A DNA stretch of 64,000 nucleotides from Harmothoe impar (lineage: Eukaryota; Annelida; Polychaeta; Phyllodocida; Polynoidae): assembly GCA_947462335.1 (NCBI GenBank), contig OX381721.1, forward strand, positions 41,194,488-41,258,487, read 5' to 3'. Below, one piece after another: positions 23,301 through 38,300 of this stretch (position 1 is its first letter; every line of letters begins with the position of its first letter). The notes beneath the pieces are model-generated. The model was not told the origin of the DNA. It ran no database searches and saw only the letters and a list, made by a program, of their open reading frames with translations. The translations under genes and the position numbers were made by a program.

Positions 23301-26300
23301 AATCATACGCCTCCTTTCAACTCCTCTATTCAGACACGAGCTTACAAACAGCTTCCTCCCCAGTCAGAGATCCCCTTACATACAAACACATCCTGCCTGC
23401 GCACAGGTATACTGCGCACCCCCTTCTCCCACTGAGAGATTGTGACAAGTGTATAAAAGAAAAATCTCAACTATCTCACGGGACTAAAAGAGTGCACATA
23501 AAATTTGCTGGTGACCCATGTGAACTTCACCCTGTTTCCCATACTCTTATACCTCACGGGAGCACAGAGGTCCCCTGTATAAAGTTTGTGTTCGCGTTTT
23601 ATACCTGGGAATGTAATTTAGTTGGCCCAAAGGGCATTCCCCTAGGAATTAGCATTTTCTAACGAGTTCATTGTTTCGGTCTGATCTATCAGCCTTTCTT
23701 TTCTTTAGTATTCTGATTGGAAGCTAGAAATACAATATCCAACCCCCACTGGGTTTCTTCAGATTAGAGATTATTCTAGTTCTGATCTAGGTAATTAATG
23801 TCAACAGATGGGGATCAGATTAGAGTCCAGGCCTCCCAAGACATTTGCTAGTTCATTGACTTGGCCAGTGTAGTGGGCATTACATTAGAGGATTTATTGG
23901 CACTTAACAATGACATTTGCAGAGTTAAAGTTCAAAGCCAGAGATCAAAGGTTAAACAGTTACCCGCCCCAGTCACCCAAAGGATGAAGTGTGAGTTGCA
24001 TCTCACGTTAACTTTGACTTCCGGTTAAAGCCTTTCACCCTCTTTGGCCAAGGAGCGGATCAGCGGATGTTACCACTGTTAACATTTCTATAGATGTAGG
24101 GTCAGAAATCAAGAAGTAGTCTATGATCATATAGCATAAAGAATGTGGGTGGTTGATTTACAACTGTACCTGTCATATTTGAGAACACGTGTGCGAGGCA
24201 ATACTCTCTGTTAAAGGATTAGTTACACCCGTAGACACAAGGGGCGGACAGTCTGTGTTACAGGAAGACGGGCAGTTTTGCAGGTGTATATTGTATGAGG
24301 GTGGAGAGAATACTAGCTAGGGCATTATTTACTTCTAAACCCGGCCAGGACCTTGCAGATATTTCACTAAATGCATCTCTATAATTATATGTTTTTGAAC
24401 ATTAGTTACTTTGCATGAAAAGCCCATATAATTACTGTGATATCAGCCTGGCATAGACGGTGTGTCTTGCTCTTGAGTTACCAAAGCACGCAGCCTACCA
24501 CCCAGTAGAGCAGGGGAAAAGAAAAGAAAACTAAAATAGCACTAAAAGATAGCTATTTGGAATGTCCTGAATAAGTAGCTGTCAGGTGGAGATCCATTTA
24601 GGAAGATGTATGAGGTAATTCAGAGGTGTTGGGTAAGATTATATAACACGTCAGCTCTGACTTTATTGGATCTATCTTATCACATCCCTCCTAAAAATCA
24701 CAGCATTCGATTAATGGTGGCACACGGTGCTCTAGGTTTAACAAAGCAAACATACAAAAAGTGCTCGAAATGTCAATGCACTAGATGTGATGCTCCACAT
24801 ATCTAAATTTATGGTTCGGAAGCAAATTAACTGGACCAATGACGCTGTTTATCAGGGGATCCAAATCGAAAACCGTTGTATTATCCCCAACCTGCAGTAC
24901 AAAAAACACACTGGCCTCTCCGCATGCAGTCCCAATAGTGGACACTCCCACACTGCTGTAGTCATGCCTCATAAAGTTCCACCTGTCACCTTTAGGAGGG
25001 CAGCTGTGACTCTATTATCTGATATTACCCGCTCACACTTTGCCACCGACTGATCAAATCGGTCATGGTTCAGGTGGTGCTCAGAATGCTAAAAGCATGT
25101 GTTTGCCCTATAACATGGAGGGTCATTCTGGCAAAAAAGGACACATTAGTTTGGATGATTGATATTGTTATTATTGACATATCACGCCATTCTAAGACAT
25201 TAAATGTAGATGATTTCCAGTCTATATTAAAAAGGATATATCTAGTATTTACTACAGTATTATTTCCCTTTCCAGTTAATTATTCCATTTCAATCTGGCT
25301 CAAATTTCAAATTCTCAGAGCTTGGCCCTAATAGCATGCCATAGCTTTAGAAGAGAGGACAGATAGTGGTCTGTGGATGTGTGCTTTATGTCTGTGTTAT
25401 ATGAATAGCAGTGACAGTAGCCACACAAAGTGTGATCTATGTAGTGATACATCACCCTAAAGACCCATCCATCTTTATCCCCAACAGTCCAACAGCCTAA
25501 ATAAAGGCCTCATCCTTGATAAGCAACACCTATTTAAATAAGGATATAAAAGGCATTGATGCTCTCCTATATACAGCCCATGCTGGGACACTGGCATAAA
25601 CTAATTCTTAAATGGGCACAGGGGAATCGAAGGGACAGCTAAATGGCAAGGTTAAATAGATCCTGGTGGTAAATTGCTTAAGTAAAGGGTATATGTGTGT
25701 TCATACACAAATACCTGGAGTTACATCTCCCTTCTCAATAAAGGGAGAACACTCCCTGTTCAGCAGTTCAATGAACTCTGCATGTATACATGTTTGTTTG
25801 CTATCTAGGGATATGATTATACACATTCCTTTCATAGTCCAGACCAAAATTCTTTACCAATGTTAACACTCTTATTTTATCACATATCACAAAAAGTGTA
25901 AGTACATAGCTGCGTGTAGTGCATGGTAGAACTCATAAATAAGTGATAACGTTGATTTGTATCTACAAACTTCGATGTGATTATCTTATTATTTCAATTT
26001 TAAATAACAATATGGATTTTCAAAAAATCTCCTATCACAAAAACATGTAGTAACTCACGACATTGTCATGGTGCTTTTATACTCCCCCAAGCCTGGCCTT
26101 GGGGAGGTTGCAGTGACAGTTCTGTATACATCAGTTCTTCATGAGTGAGTGTAGGTTATGTTGTTTACGTGTGTTGCTAGGGTACGATGGTGTGACAACA
26201 GGTAATCTGTAAATAGTCTTGACTCCTCCCAGAGCCAAAATGGTCAATGCATCCAGGCAAATGTGGCAATGTCAGCCATAGAGGTGAGAATAACTACCAT

Positions 26301-29300
26301 AGTATGGCCTGGGAATAAGGGAAATAACATCATTAACATTGCTTCGAAGGGGGATTGAAAGGTTTACATGTTGAACATACATGTTCTGTGGCTTTCTATA
26401 TTAGAGGACAATTTCAGGGGCTTGAATTATTAGTCCACCGAATAGAATAAGTATGGTCTTTCATATCTTGCCAATGCTGGTGGACAATGGTGATGAAAGG
26501 AGAAGCCACAGTTGGAGATGCAGACATTCTACCACGTAGAAAGCAGATCTATACTGTCTACATGTCCCACTCCTTCTTCTGTGAAGACAAGCTATCATAT
26601 ATCATAAGGCCTTAATATATTCACTTTGACTCAGTGTACCCAGAAAGGACCTCCCAGGCATCTCCCTAGTCAGTCCCTCACCAGCTCCATACAACTATAG
26701 TTTAAGGTCCAGTCCTAACAAATAGTTGCCCTTGTGTGTTCTCAGAATTGGATTTATATACATATACAGAATATATTATCCTACTTCAAATCTAAAAGAG
26801 ATGAAGGTGGATGGTATGCCCAGGTGTTTTATGTTGAATGTATATCACCTAGTTGGAAGTATATGTGTGTAGTTGGAAGGGGTGGGGGTGGTAGAAAGAG
26901 AATCCTTGGTATGGCCAACGCGGATGTATGCTAGAAGGTATTTGCACAGTTCAAACAGATTCTCACTGTACAGACAAAAGTGAGATTAGGAGAGGAATAA
27001 GAAATAGAAAGAAAATAGAGAAGAGTAGCCTTCTAGATGTGTGAATGGCTATTTACAGAAAACCCTAAGGGTTGCAATAAATCTTGAATACCAAGGTGTG
27101 CATCCACTTCACCCATTAAAGACTGATTTATTGGCCATGTCTGAAGACTAGGTGGTAACTGAGAGTACCACCTTAAAGTGAACACATGCTAAGTAGAATA
27201 GACAGGGTGGGAACAGGGAGCTACTGTTACAAAACTGCCTGTAAAGTAAACGCTGTCGTGCAACACATTCTTACATTTCAGATTTTTCAAAAAAGCTGTT
27301 GAAATATATATTTCTTTACTTTCAATCAACTGTAGCCTCGAAATAGTAGTACACTGTGCAAAGAAACGAAAATTATAATGGGGCCTTGAGGTTTTTCTCC
27401 CACAATATGATTGATAATATGATTTTGTATCCATTCTGAGTAAGCAAGACCCATACTTATTGTATACATGTGTTTTTTAATCGTTGTTGTCTGAGGTGTA
27501 TAGCTAAAAGTTTGCCAATCACCATACAAAGAAATTCTGAATACCTGCAGGCTAAATCTGTGTTAGACATCCTCAATCCCAGGGTGCATTACTATAGGAA
27601 TAAATTTGCATACCTAATGTGCATCATTGTGTGCAGAAGTGTGCCCCGAGGGGGTGCTATTAGCATGTCATAACGGTAGGAAACATGGTGACAGGTATGC
27701 ATTAACATAGTGTGTGACTGTGACAGAACTCCATAAGGGTCAATGACAGTGACATTAGTGGTGGTGGTAAACTAATTAAGACATGAGTTTGTCTTTGTCT
27801 CTAACTTCTAATTCTCTGGTGGGTCCACAGATATGGTACAATACCTGAACTAATAACAGTAGCTTTTTTTATGTGGTAAGCCATAAATTAACGGCACCCA
27901 GGTGCACATCACCAGATAGAGGGTTGTGAGGGATGCATGAGGGCCAAGGGGAAGGTGGCCTGGGGGATGAAAAAGATAGGGGGGCAAAAGGGAAAGACAG
28001 TATAAATGTGAGTGTAAAGCAGCCGGATAATCAAAGGTGCCGGATTATTTAAAGGCCGGATTATCGAGGTCGCATTGTAGTGGGATGAATGAGAGAATAG
28101 TTGAAGAATGGAGGATAGGCAGGAAGGATAGGAGGGGAGGGGAAGGGTAGGGGGAGGAAGGCAGGGAGTGAGGAAGGCATTGTGAGGGTGAAAGGGGTAG
28201 AAAGGGACATGATGTAAGAAGGCAGGTGGTCGTGATAGATGACAGGAAATGAGAGTGAGCTCGGGGAAACAGGCATTCATGGGGTCGAATCAGCCAGCTA
28301 TGCTGCAAGGTAGACAGAAAGGGGACAGTGTATTATAACATTAACGGTGAAAAGTACAATAGGCTAATTAGAAGATTGCCTAATTAAGGAGCAGTTTGGG
28401 GCAGGGACTGTCACACCGTTAGGGCGCACTAATTGAGCCTCGTTTTGGTTCGAGGTGGCAGTCAGCGGAACCTGGATGGAACCCTTTGTAATTTTAGCCT
28501 GGAGTAGGCGCGAATTGAATCATGGGTAATTAGGTGGCTGTTCAGTTGGAGTAGGTGGGCTACAGGGCTGGTAGGAGGGAGAGCTGTATTAGCTCAATTA
28601 TGTACTGTTGGTAGGGTATGGAGGTGAGTTTTATGACTCAGCAGCCTACTGCATTAGCTAACCCTTTGAAGGCCGCATAGTGCTTTAATGTCCCAGATCA
28701 TTTGCTGACATGATGGATGAATAGAGCCCTGGCAAGTAACTCGCCAATGTTGCATTCAAGTATCGGGTCCAGTGTATCAATCCCAAAGGGTCGGTAGGAT
28801 GCTTGAATGCAGCACTGCTGAGCCAATCACCAGGCCTGAATCCCTATATGACGACGTTCAGGGGCATAGTGCATTAGAGCACTATGGTGCCATTAAAGGG
28901 TTAACTGATAATAACGGGTAGCTGTTCTGTTTTAGTGGGTGCTTTAATAGGTGCACCAAAGTCACATGACAATAGCCTACAATAACGCGGAAGGTGGAGG
29001 GAGACACGAGGGGTACAAGGGAGTTCAGCTTTATAAAGAAAAAGAAATAACACATAGAAAAATATAAATGTATGCATGCTGATCTCTATCAGCATAACAT
29101 GTAATAAAACACATGGATAATTATGAGCTGCATGACCGTTATCACCAATAGAGTAACATGATCTAGGTGCTTAGTTTGCCTTCTTTTTCTCTTAAGCATG
29201 ATGCTCTAAGTCATAACTGCAGCGCATTTTACTCGTTAAGACCATTATAGCCATACTAAAATGGGCTGATTAAGGTATGATTAACACTAACATGTCCCAA

Positions 29301-32300
29301 AGAATGAATGCTATGGCATTGAAAAGAAATCAGTAAAAGTAAAGGCCTTCAATCGCTCATAAAAATGCCAGCTAATTTTACTGACATAAAATCCCAAATT
29401 GACACTAAAATGTGTCTATTGCTCTCATCGATCATCAAATTAATATTGTAGTGACCTATAAAATATTAATTGTTTCTTATTTAACTTTTAAATGAAAGGG
29501 CCCAGATAGTATCGCTAGCCTATTTATGGTGGAGTAAATGTGTTGGGACCACACGAGGCTAACTAGCAACGTGACATAACATGATGAATAATTAATTAGA
29601 CGTGCCAAAAGCCAATGTCAATTCTGTCAGAAAGGCATTTGACATTAACAGCATATTAATGATGTAGGCTACCTGTCATTAAGGAGAAGGCACCAGTATT
29701 TGAGATAAAAAAAGAATATATACCTGGTAGTGTAGCTCGAGGTGGTTCTAAATGGGCAAGTATTGTCTTTACTGTTAATAAATAGTATCTATGAGTGGGT
29801 TAACCATTACACATAAAATGGAAGGCAGAATTTAAATAATCTAGAAGGTCTGATAGGATCAGACTGATAAAATAGAGGAATGGGGCACTGCACAGCAGAG
29901 TATAAGGGGTGGGGGTAAGGTAAGGGAAGGGAGGGGTGTCTGGATAAGTTTGCCTGTTGCATGTCACTTGTATTATTACCCTATACTTTCAGCTTCACTC
30001 ATGCTATAGGCCAGAACAGGTCAGGTGTATGAAATTTCATATATCAGGTGGATATGAGTACGACCACGTGCACCTCGATCAGTAGGCCTGCATGCATTAT
30101 GTATAAGCCTACTCCTTGACACTTTCACGTCCCTGGATCATACTATTCTCGTCTTCGTACCTAATGATATGGGTGATACAGTCAAGTACTTTATTTAGAA
30201 CGCCTACGGTTCCTTCAGTTAAATCCTATATCCTTCTTCCCCCCAACTACGCTACCAAGACATCTGAAACATATATAGATAATATAATATAACTAAATGA
30301 GGTGACAATATTCACATTATAATATGTGTGATGCTTAAAACTTGCAACGATGTGCATGTAGCATCTTACTATAAGGTTACTGCAAGGTATAATGCATTTG
30401 TATAGTATACATTCACATGCGTATAGATACCTGTCCATATAGCTACATGTATAACACATGCATGTGTGTACCATGTGAAGCAGATGAAGCTGGGGTCCCA
30501 GGCTTATAAGCAGCCTATAGTTAGGGCTGCAGACAGACTTGGTGTGCATTAACTGCCCTGTTAAATGGCACAGGTCACAGCACATGCATGTGTACTTCAT
30601 AATGAAAATGGTGATAAACTATATAAGATTTTCCCACCCTTAGAAGGGGTGTAGTGTTTGCAGCGTGGGGTGAGCTGGGGACAGAGGGGGGGGGATTGAG
30701 GGGGGGGGGGTTGATGGAAGCAGGTTTCTTTGTTAAAACTATGCTCACTCCCATTTACCATCATGTACACACACGTATACACCTGCATGGAATGCATTAC
30801 GAGGTCTTTTTCAGTCTACCATAGGCTTAAAATATATGGTGTCAGGCAAGTATGGCTGGTATGGGGGATAAAAGTATTGTGCAAAATAAAATGAAAATAC
30901 TGTAAAGCACGCGATGTGGGTGACTAACTGTATAGACACAAAAGTTTCCGACTGTAGGGGTAGAAAACAAACTAAATAATTATAGTATGGGGGTATAAAT
31001 AAGTTCGTGAGTGCTCCATTTACATACTTTATATAACGCCTGAGTAAAATCAATGTACATCTGTACCATGGCTGTTTCAATTTATGTCCTGTTGTATGGC
31101 TACAGTATATATCGTATTGATAAGAATGTGATACTTTTCCAAACCAAACTAACAGAAGCCAACGATATGATTTAATTTATCTCAATCGTTTGCAACAATA
31201 TGCATAAGTAGATACGGTGTGGGGGGGATTCCCGGGGGGGATTCAAAATAGATTATAATTATCTGGAAATCGTAATGAATGATAAAGGCTGTGATTGTGT
31301 ACATGTACGTTACCTAGGAGGAGACTGAAGGGAGCCATGACCGGCAGCTTACTGGTGCTTACTGGAGCTTCCCTCTCACAAACTCCAACTTATACCCAGA
31401 AAGAAAACGCCGAGTATGCCACGTTCCTCACACCTGATCACCTAATTAGCAGTTAGCAGGTTATGATGTTTTAGTAGCTGCACAACAAACTGGGGATTCG
31501 GACAAATACCACAGCACCTGTCACATGCCAAGAAGAAGATGAGTGTTCAAGCAGAATTTACAGGCTGTTTTCACACCTCTGTGGTCAGGTATATTTGGGT
31601 GTGACACCCACCTTTGGGGGTGTGAATGCTGGCGGTGGTAAGGGCACCACCGCGCGGCGAGTTGGGCAAACACTACTGGGTGGCATCGACGGAAGGTGTG
31701 GGTATTATTGTATAAGAGCTTGTCTAGACATTGCTAATGACATGTATACCTATAATTATGGTAATCAGCAGTACATCACCTTGGAGTATGTAATCATTGC
31801 CTCGAGTGGTTCGAATAGAACATGGCATTGCAATTTCCCAATACAGCTCGGCAACAAAATAGTTCTATTTCTAAGCATTTACCAAGTCACCAAGTAAAAT
31901 ATGTTGACTTCACTAGGCCTACTATTATTCACGGCAATTAGATGTAATTGTAAGATATCATGAATTCTGTTTTTTTTTTTTTTTTAAAGAATTGTACTTA
32001 TTGAAGAAATTCAGTCTTGTGTGACCCATCATTTTCACTCAAAATCCAGAACCCTGTGATCTCATCCATTGCTCCTAAGGTGTTGGCAATGTTTTCTTTA
32101 TCCGGGATTTAAAAATACAGCCATGAGTAGGGATCACATGGATATTGAGTCATGCCATAAGTCGTCTTGAAGCTATTGGCTGACCATAATCCTGGAATAA
32201 GTCTCAGTCTATACTGTGGCCAATGGCAAAGTGCCCAGCTTACAGTAAGCTACTGACCAAAGGAATGCAACAGGAGGGGAAGAGATAGAGAACCACTGTA

Positions 32301-35300
32301 GAATATCGACCAGAGTGATCATTGTACTCAAACTATTATTATTTCATTCCTCAATAGGACCTGCATCTAGGGACAGGGTAGCGACCATGACCTAATGCAC
32401 CTCTATCTATCAAAGTGCTCTGTTTTTGGCTACCGATCTCGGTTGTCATAGCATCACTAACAACAGGCACCTAAAATATTGGTCTAAGCATCTATTAAAT
32501 ATTGCTTAGCTCAGCACGGCGCTGCTATGCCTATGGGTTAACCCTGACAGTTCAGTGCATTTGGATTCAGTCTATTTTTAGGATAGTGTTACACAATGTG
32601 AACCCATGCATACCATTTTGTGGGGTTCTAATCACAAAATGATACTGCAAACCCCTAAATATAATCAGGACCCATGTATATTTGCATATATACCCTTCTT
32701 CATAGTTATTTCTTTTGTATAACATTCTGACAGATTTAAAAATTGGTAGAAAGATGCATGTATCCCTGATCGTAGCTCCACTTACTTGACACAAAGCCGA
32801 TAATCCCCTCAATCACATTGGACATAGATGCTTAGAATAATATCCGCCACTTAAATACATCACAATTAGCCCAATAACTAATATTGACAGCACTACTGTT
32901 ATTGGCGACTATTGGCAGATTGTCCGCCCCAATATACCCAATTAGTTCACACTATACTGACTGTCCTTTATACTGGGCACCCATATAGGGCACTAATGGG
33001 CCCAACAGTGGCCATATTGGTGTTGATATATTGACCTGCACTTATACCGTTGTGGACATAGAAAACAGTCGGCATTGAACTATTGACCTGTACTTGTGCA
33101 GAATGTAGACAGAGGGAATGTTATGTAAGCGCATTACGCCATGACTTCTTAATGCACATAGAATACAGGTATATTGTATGGGTATGGTGATGGATCGCCA
33201 TTACTTTTGACTTGTGAGCTGCAGCTTTTTGTCATTGAAATCTAGGTACACTGAATATTGCTTATTCCTCCTGTATATAACGCTGTTAAACTTTGTTGCA
33301 TTTGGGGAATGGAGAACGCTAGTAGAGCCTGGTCTTTAGTAATGATAATGGATGAATGTATGATAATACAGTAAAAGAAATATTAATACTTTTGAATATC
33401 TGTAGAACTTACATATGCCTACATATCTTATAACGAGACTAAACCATTGCCAATAGTAATTACCCACTTATATTTAGACATGTTACATCCTCCAACTCTC
33501 ACGAGGAGGAACGCTACAGTTCATGACGGGGATCATGACGTGACGAGTCACGTCGTCGCGTGACGTGTCATGGGGGCGTTATGGGTAAAGCTGTAGGGAT
33601 CATGCAACCGGAAATAGTGAACACTCCAATGGGGACGTTCATCTAATAACCCCTATAGCACGTTCACACCTATACTATATGGCATACCATGGCTACACGA
33701 TACACACAGTCAACTACAATATGCATTTGAGTAGCTTCCTCAGTATGTAGCCTAGCTAGTAGGGATAGCAGTGAGGTACTAGCTAGGTTTGGCCTAGGCC
33801 AAATTAGACTGAATTAAATACTTAGACAAATATCAGTTCAATATTGAATCAACATTGGCTATTGGTTCTTTATAACTGCCAGCATCTTATGCATGTACAA
33901 ACGTTTTAATTACGTCTTTATACTCTGGCTTGTTTTCATATGTACTTTGACAGTGACACATGGATATAATCTTGTTATACAAACACTCCTTATTGAATAC
34001 AAACTCCCCAACCTCTCCTTCAGTTTTCTGGCTAGCCCATGGCCTAAGGCTTTGAACATTTTTCCCTTTTTCTTATTCTCTTTCACAATACCAGGAGACA
34101 TGATGGTTATCTAAGGGCACATTCAGGTCTGACTGATGCACAGCCCACCAGGGGCCTATTGAAAAGAGAATGCAATCACTTTGTATACGGAGATAGCGCT
34201 TTGTGGCATGGAGGCCACCATGACTGTACCACCAGCAGTCGGGGGACATGGCCAGAGGGGAATAGGGCAAGTACAAGTCTAGGTTGTTTAAACGAAAGCG
34301 GTTTAACTTTTGGTTAGAGTAGGTGCTATACTATCTAGAACCTGCTGAAATGTCCAATACTTGTCAACAGGCCGTAGTAGTGTATTGTATCCAAGTTGCC
34401 AAGCATTCTATTTACCACCATCTTTGTTAAGGAGGCATCTCAACAACTTCACACATTTAGCTGGTAAGACGGCCCTGGTGAAAGTATAAAGACACATAAT
34501 CAATCACACTTTTATTGATGGCACTGATCAGGTTTATAACTCAAAGAAATGAGATCATATAGACAAAAGAAACGATCAATATGGTGCAAACACAAAGACG
34601 TCCTTCTCACACTCTGGTGATGCGTGAAGCAATGTAGACGATTACATTGCATCTAGGATGCATAAAACATTCATACATTTACTATGATCTCGTCCCTTCT
34701 CTGGCACAGATTTCTTATCAGTTGAATATCAGTCCCCATGCACCTTCACGGGGATGTGATCTCTGGAGGTTTTAGGATATGAATGATTTCTTGGGTTTTA
34801 AGTACTTTCCTGCATGTCCAGCCAGAGTGGTGCCTAAGACAGACGTCTGTGATGGTTTCCAGCATGCAAAGTACAAATATTAGCTACAGGAAGTTGGCAG
34901 AGGTATTCTCCCCACTTACCCTTGACTCCCTCTGTGCCATTTCCTGTAACCATCCACTAACTCTTTAAAGTATATCTATTATTTCCTCCCTTATCATTTT
35001 AAATGGTTAAATCCCTCAGATGAAAGTACAGACCATTATGTTATACTGTGTAATATACACACTGGTATATCCCCAGTATGACATCACAGAGTATAACACT
35101 CTTTCAGTCTGGTTGGACTGCTCCTTGATGTCCACAACGCCCAAGGCCAGGACAGACTTTAACCCAGAGAGAACAAACATCACCTCTATGTAAGATGGCC
35201 ATTAAGGTATTTGTGCGCGTGTGATTGTGTGTGTGTGTTTGTGTGTATGTGTTCTCCGGCCATTAAAGGCTAATGTCCAAGGTACTGGGTGCTATATTCC

Positions 35301-38300
35301 AAGGACAAACTAAGTTAGAGTGCTTAGTGTTTGCTCTAGGCAGTTAGCTCCCCTTCTTCTGCCTCCTTGACCACTGACCAAGACACACTAAGAAACAGGT
35401 AGATATGAAGTCTCTGAAACCATGACCTGCATCTGAATGGTAATATCAAAGAAAAAAACAAGGAAGAAAGGTAGAGACGAAATTACAATTATTAGGAATT
35501 TTCATAGGGTTATCAGACATAATTTGCCAAGCAACATTGACAATGAACAGTGGTAAACTACTCTCAATTTCCAATTCAGATGATCAACAATTGTGAGGCA
35601 TCTGGGAGGCATCTGCAAGGTGAATTAATTAACCTCTCATTGCCCTAAAATTTGCAACAAGACTGTAAACTGTGTGCACTCATCTTGTTAACACAGTCTA
35701 GAGTTATTTAGTGCAACTCATCAAAGGAAAGTATTCACAAATCACTTGTTTTATGTCTTGCTATCACACTGCCTTCTGCTTTAATCATGGCTAACCTTCG
35801 CTGTCCCCATTTGAAACCCTATAATTTTGAAAGGGCTAACACCTGTAAGTACAAAGAAGCAGATGCTAATAGCACCTCTCCCTGTCTTTAATTTCTAGCC
35901 GAGTAGATCACTAAACACCCCAACACTTTGACAGATTGTGTTGATGACAATCCTGGCTAGAGGGGCTGGGCGGCAGACAAAAGAGACAATCTCAAAAGGG
36001 AGGTAGCGTCCTGACCATACCCCTAGAGGGGAAGAGTAATTTCTCGTCCTGTCACCCCCTGCCCCTAGCTTCTCATCCCTTTGTTCCTCCCAGTCATGGA
36101 TAATGGTGGTTTTGTGGCCCTCAAGGCACTCCCCCTTTGCCCTGCCCTCTCACCCCTTCACACTTCACATCTTTCACACCCACCCCTGCTCTTCATGGTC
36201 CTTCAATCCCCCCTACTTCACATTCCAGGTAAAGTTAGAGGAGCGTCCATCAGTGTATGGTCATTGGTTGTGAAACTTCAAGAGGCATTTGATATCAGCC
36301 TGACAGGCACCTGTGGTGTGTTTGGAATGATAGGTGCTTAACATCTCCCAGAAGAGTTTGACTCACCTGTAGCTCTTGAGTTCCTACCACCACCCACCTT
36401 CCCTCCCCAGAGATCCCTTCTACAGGTGCTTCACATTCTCTTGTCCTGAGCCCCTTTTCCGGTAAACTATCCCGCTTTTTTGGGCCAATTCCCCAGTGGT
36501 CTCCCACCCCTCACGAATAGTCTTTGTCTATCCTTGTTCTTTCTTTCTTGTTATTGTCCTATCCATTGGTATTTTCTGACCTCACTTCAATCGTTTCCTC
36601 CAATTGCCCATTTCTCTTAGTTTCAAATCTCTATCCGCAACCGAAAAGCATATAATTATCAGATGGGTTTCCATTGATGATATATCTCTTTTCTTGCTAC
36701 CGGGTATTCTTTAAAAATACCCCCCGCCTTCACACACCTCCCATTCATCTCATAGTTGCCTCAACTATAGCTCTCCATCTCATCATACCTCTCAGCCCCA
36801 GCCCCCTCCCTTCACCCCCCCCCACACACACACACACTTCAACTATTCTCACGTGCCTTGGAGGAAAAGGACTTTCAAGAGTAACCACAAATTAAGAGTA
36901 TGCACCGGGAAGCCCTCTCCTCCCGCACCTACAGCCCTAACCCCCCGCCCCACCCCCTGGTCCCTCACCCCCACCATGGCCATAGCAAACCAGGCAAGGG
37001 GAAAATTGAAACTATTCCGACTGATTGTGTTAGTGGTGGAATAGCCTGGGGAGAGTGTTCACGATAGAGATGTCTGTACAGGTTTGTTGAGTCAGGTGCA
37101 TGAATATGGGGGTCAGGATAGAGGTGTAAAGGGTGGGGGTAGGGGGTGTTAGGGTGGCAGGTTGGTTGGAAAGAGTTATAGGGGCATTGGGTATATACAA
37201 TTTATCAAAGTTTGCCAAAAGTTAAAGCCCCCCAGACTCACAGTGCTATAATATGAACTCTCCATCACTCAGAGTCTTAATATCCAATTGCATATAAATC
37301 CTCTAACCACTTCTCCCCCCCCACCAAATGCACTCCAGTTAAAATAATATCATATATCAATTCTTATAAATTCACTTTTGAGTGCGCATCAAAATCAATG
37401 GTAACATTGTGCAGATCGGCCGCAATCCACAGATTCCTACCTTCCCAAGGTTCTGACTGACCCAGTGGTCTCTATCCTAACACTACCACCCCCTCCTGGA
37501 GCCAGTACACAGGTGTATAAAGGGGGTAGACAGGTAGGGTGTCAGGTAGACAAACCAGGTGAGAAGAACCTACCTTGGTACATACTGGAGGAGATGTGGG
37601 GGTGGATTGGGAGAAAAGAAGAGATAAATACTTCACAGGAATCCAAGGCAGTGGCAGCTAACATTTCCTTCCATTTTTCCTCTTTCAATTGGACGCCTAT
37701 TGACGATGGGGGTACTTATGTATGGTCAGGGAATCCGATTATTATAGGAGGAGTTATATAAAAGTGATTCTGGCAGGTATACCTATTGCGCTAACGTTGG
37801 TTTGTGAATGGGAAGAAAATTGCCTGGGAGGTTGAGATAGATGGAGCATGGATAGAGGGAAAAAGTGTAATGATTGTAAGAATAATATATACTTTTGATA
37901 TCTAAGTAGGAAATTTCCATTTCAGCCATAATAAAGTTAAAATGAATGTTTCTTTTTAAATCTTACTACATTCCAGGGATAAGGAGCCCACATTGTGTAA
38001 CAGGGACATACTGGCTTACAATGTGTCATTAAGAAACCATTTCCGGTGGACTGCTGAGTGTATCTATAAGTGTATAATGTCCATGGATGGTATGGTACAT
38101 AAAGGGGGTGATTTGTGGGTTACTTTCCCCTCTGTTTGGAGATGGTATATATGCCCACAGACAGAGGTAGGTGGGTTGGCATTGGGGGATGGAGCGTATA
38201 TATAGTCCAGGTGACTAGAAAGGTATGTCGGTCAGGTTAAAATGTCAACCATTCAGAGGGCATGGGATCATATAAATGTTTCTATCAGAGCCTTGACCTT

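Noticed and set aside
28045..28308. Overlapping Pro/Ser-rich minus-strand frames
   Set aside because: Explained by the purine-rich plus strand; all three frames are open for compositional reasons.
31805..31825. GGTTCGAAT, B-box-like sequence suggesting a tRNA
   Set aside because: No A box at the right distance and no cloverleaf.
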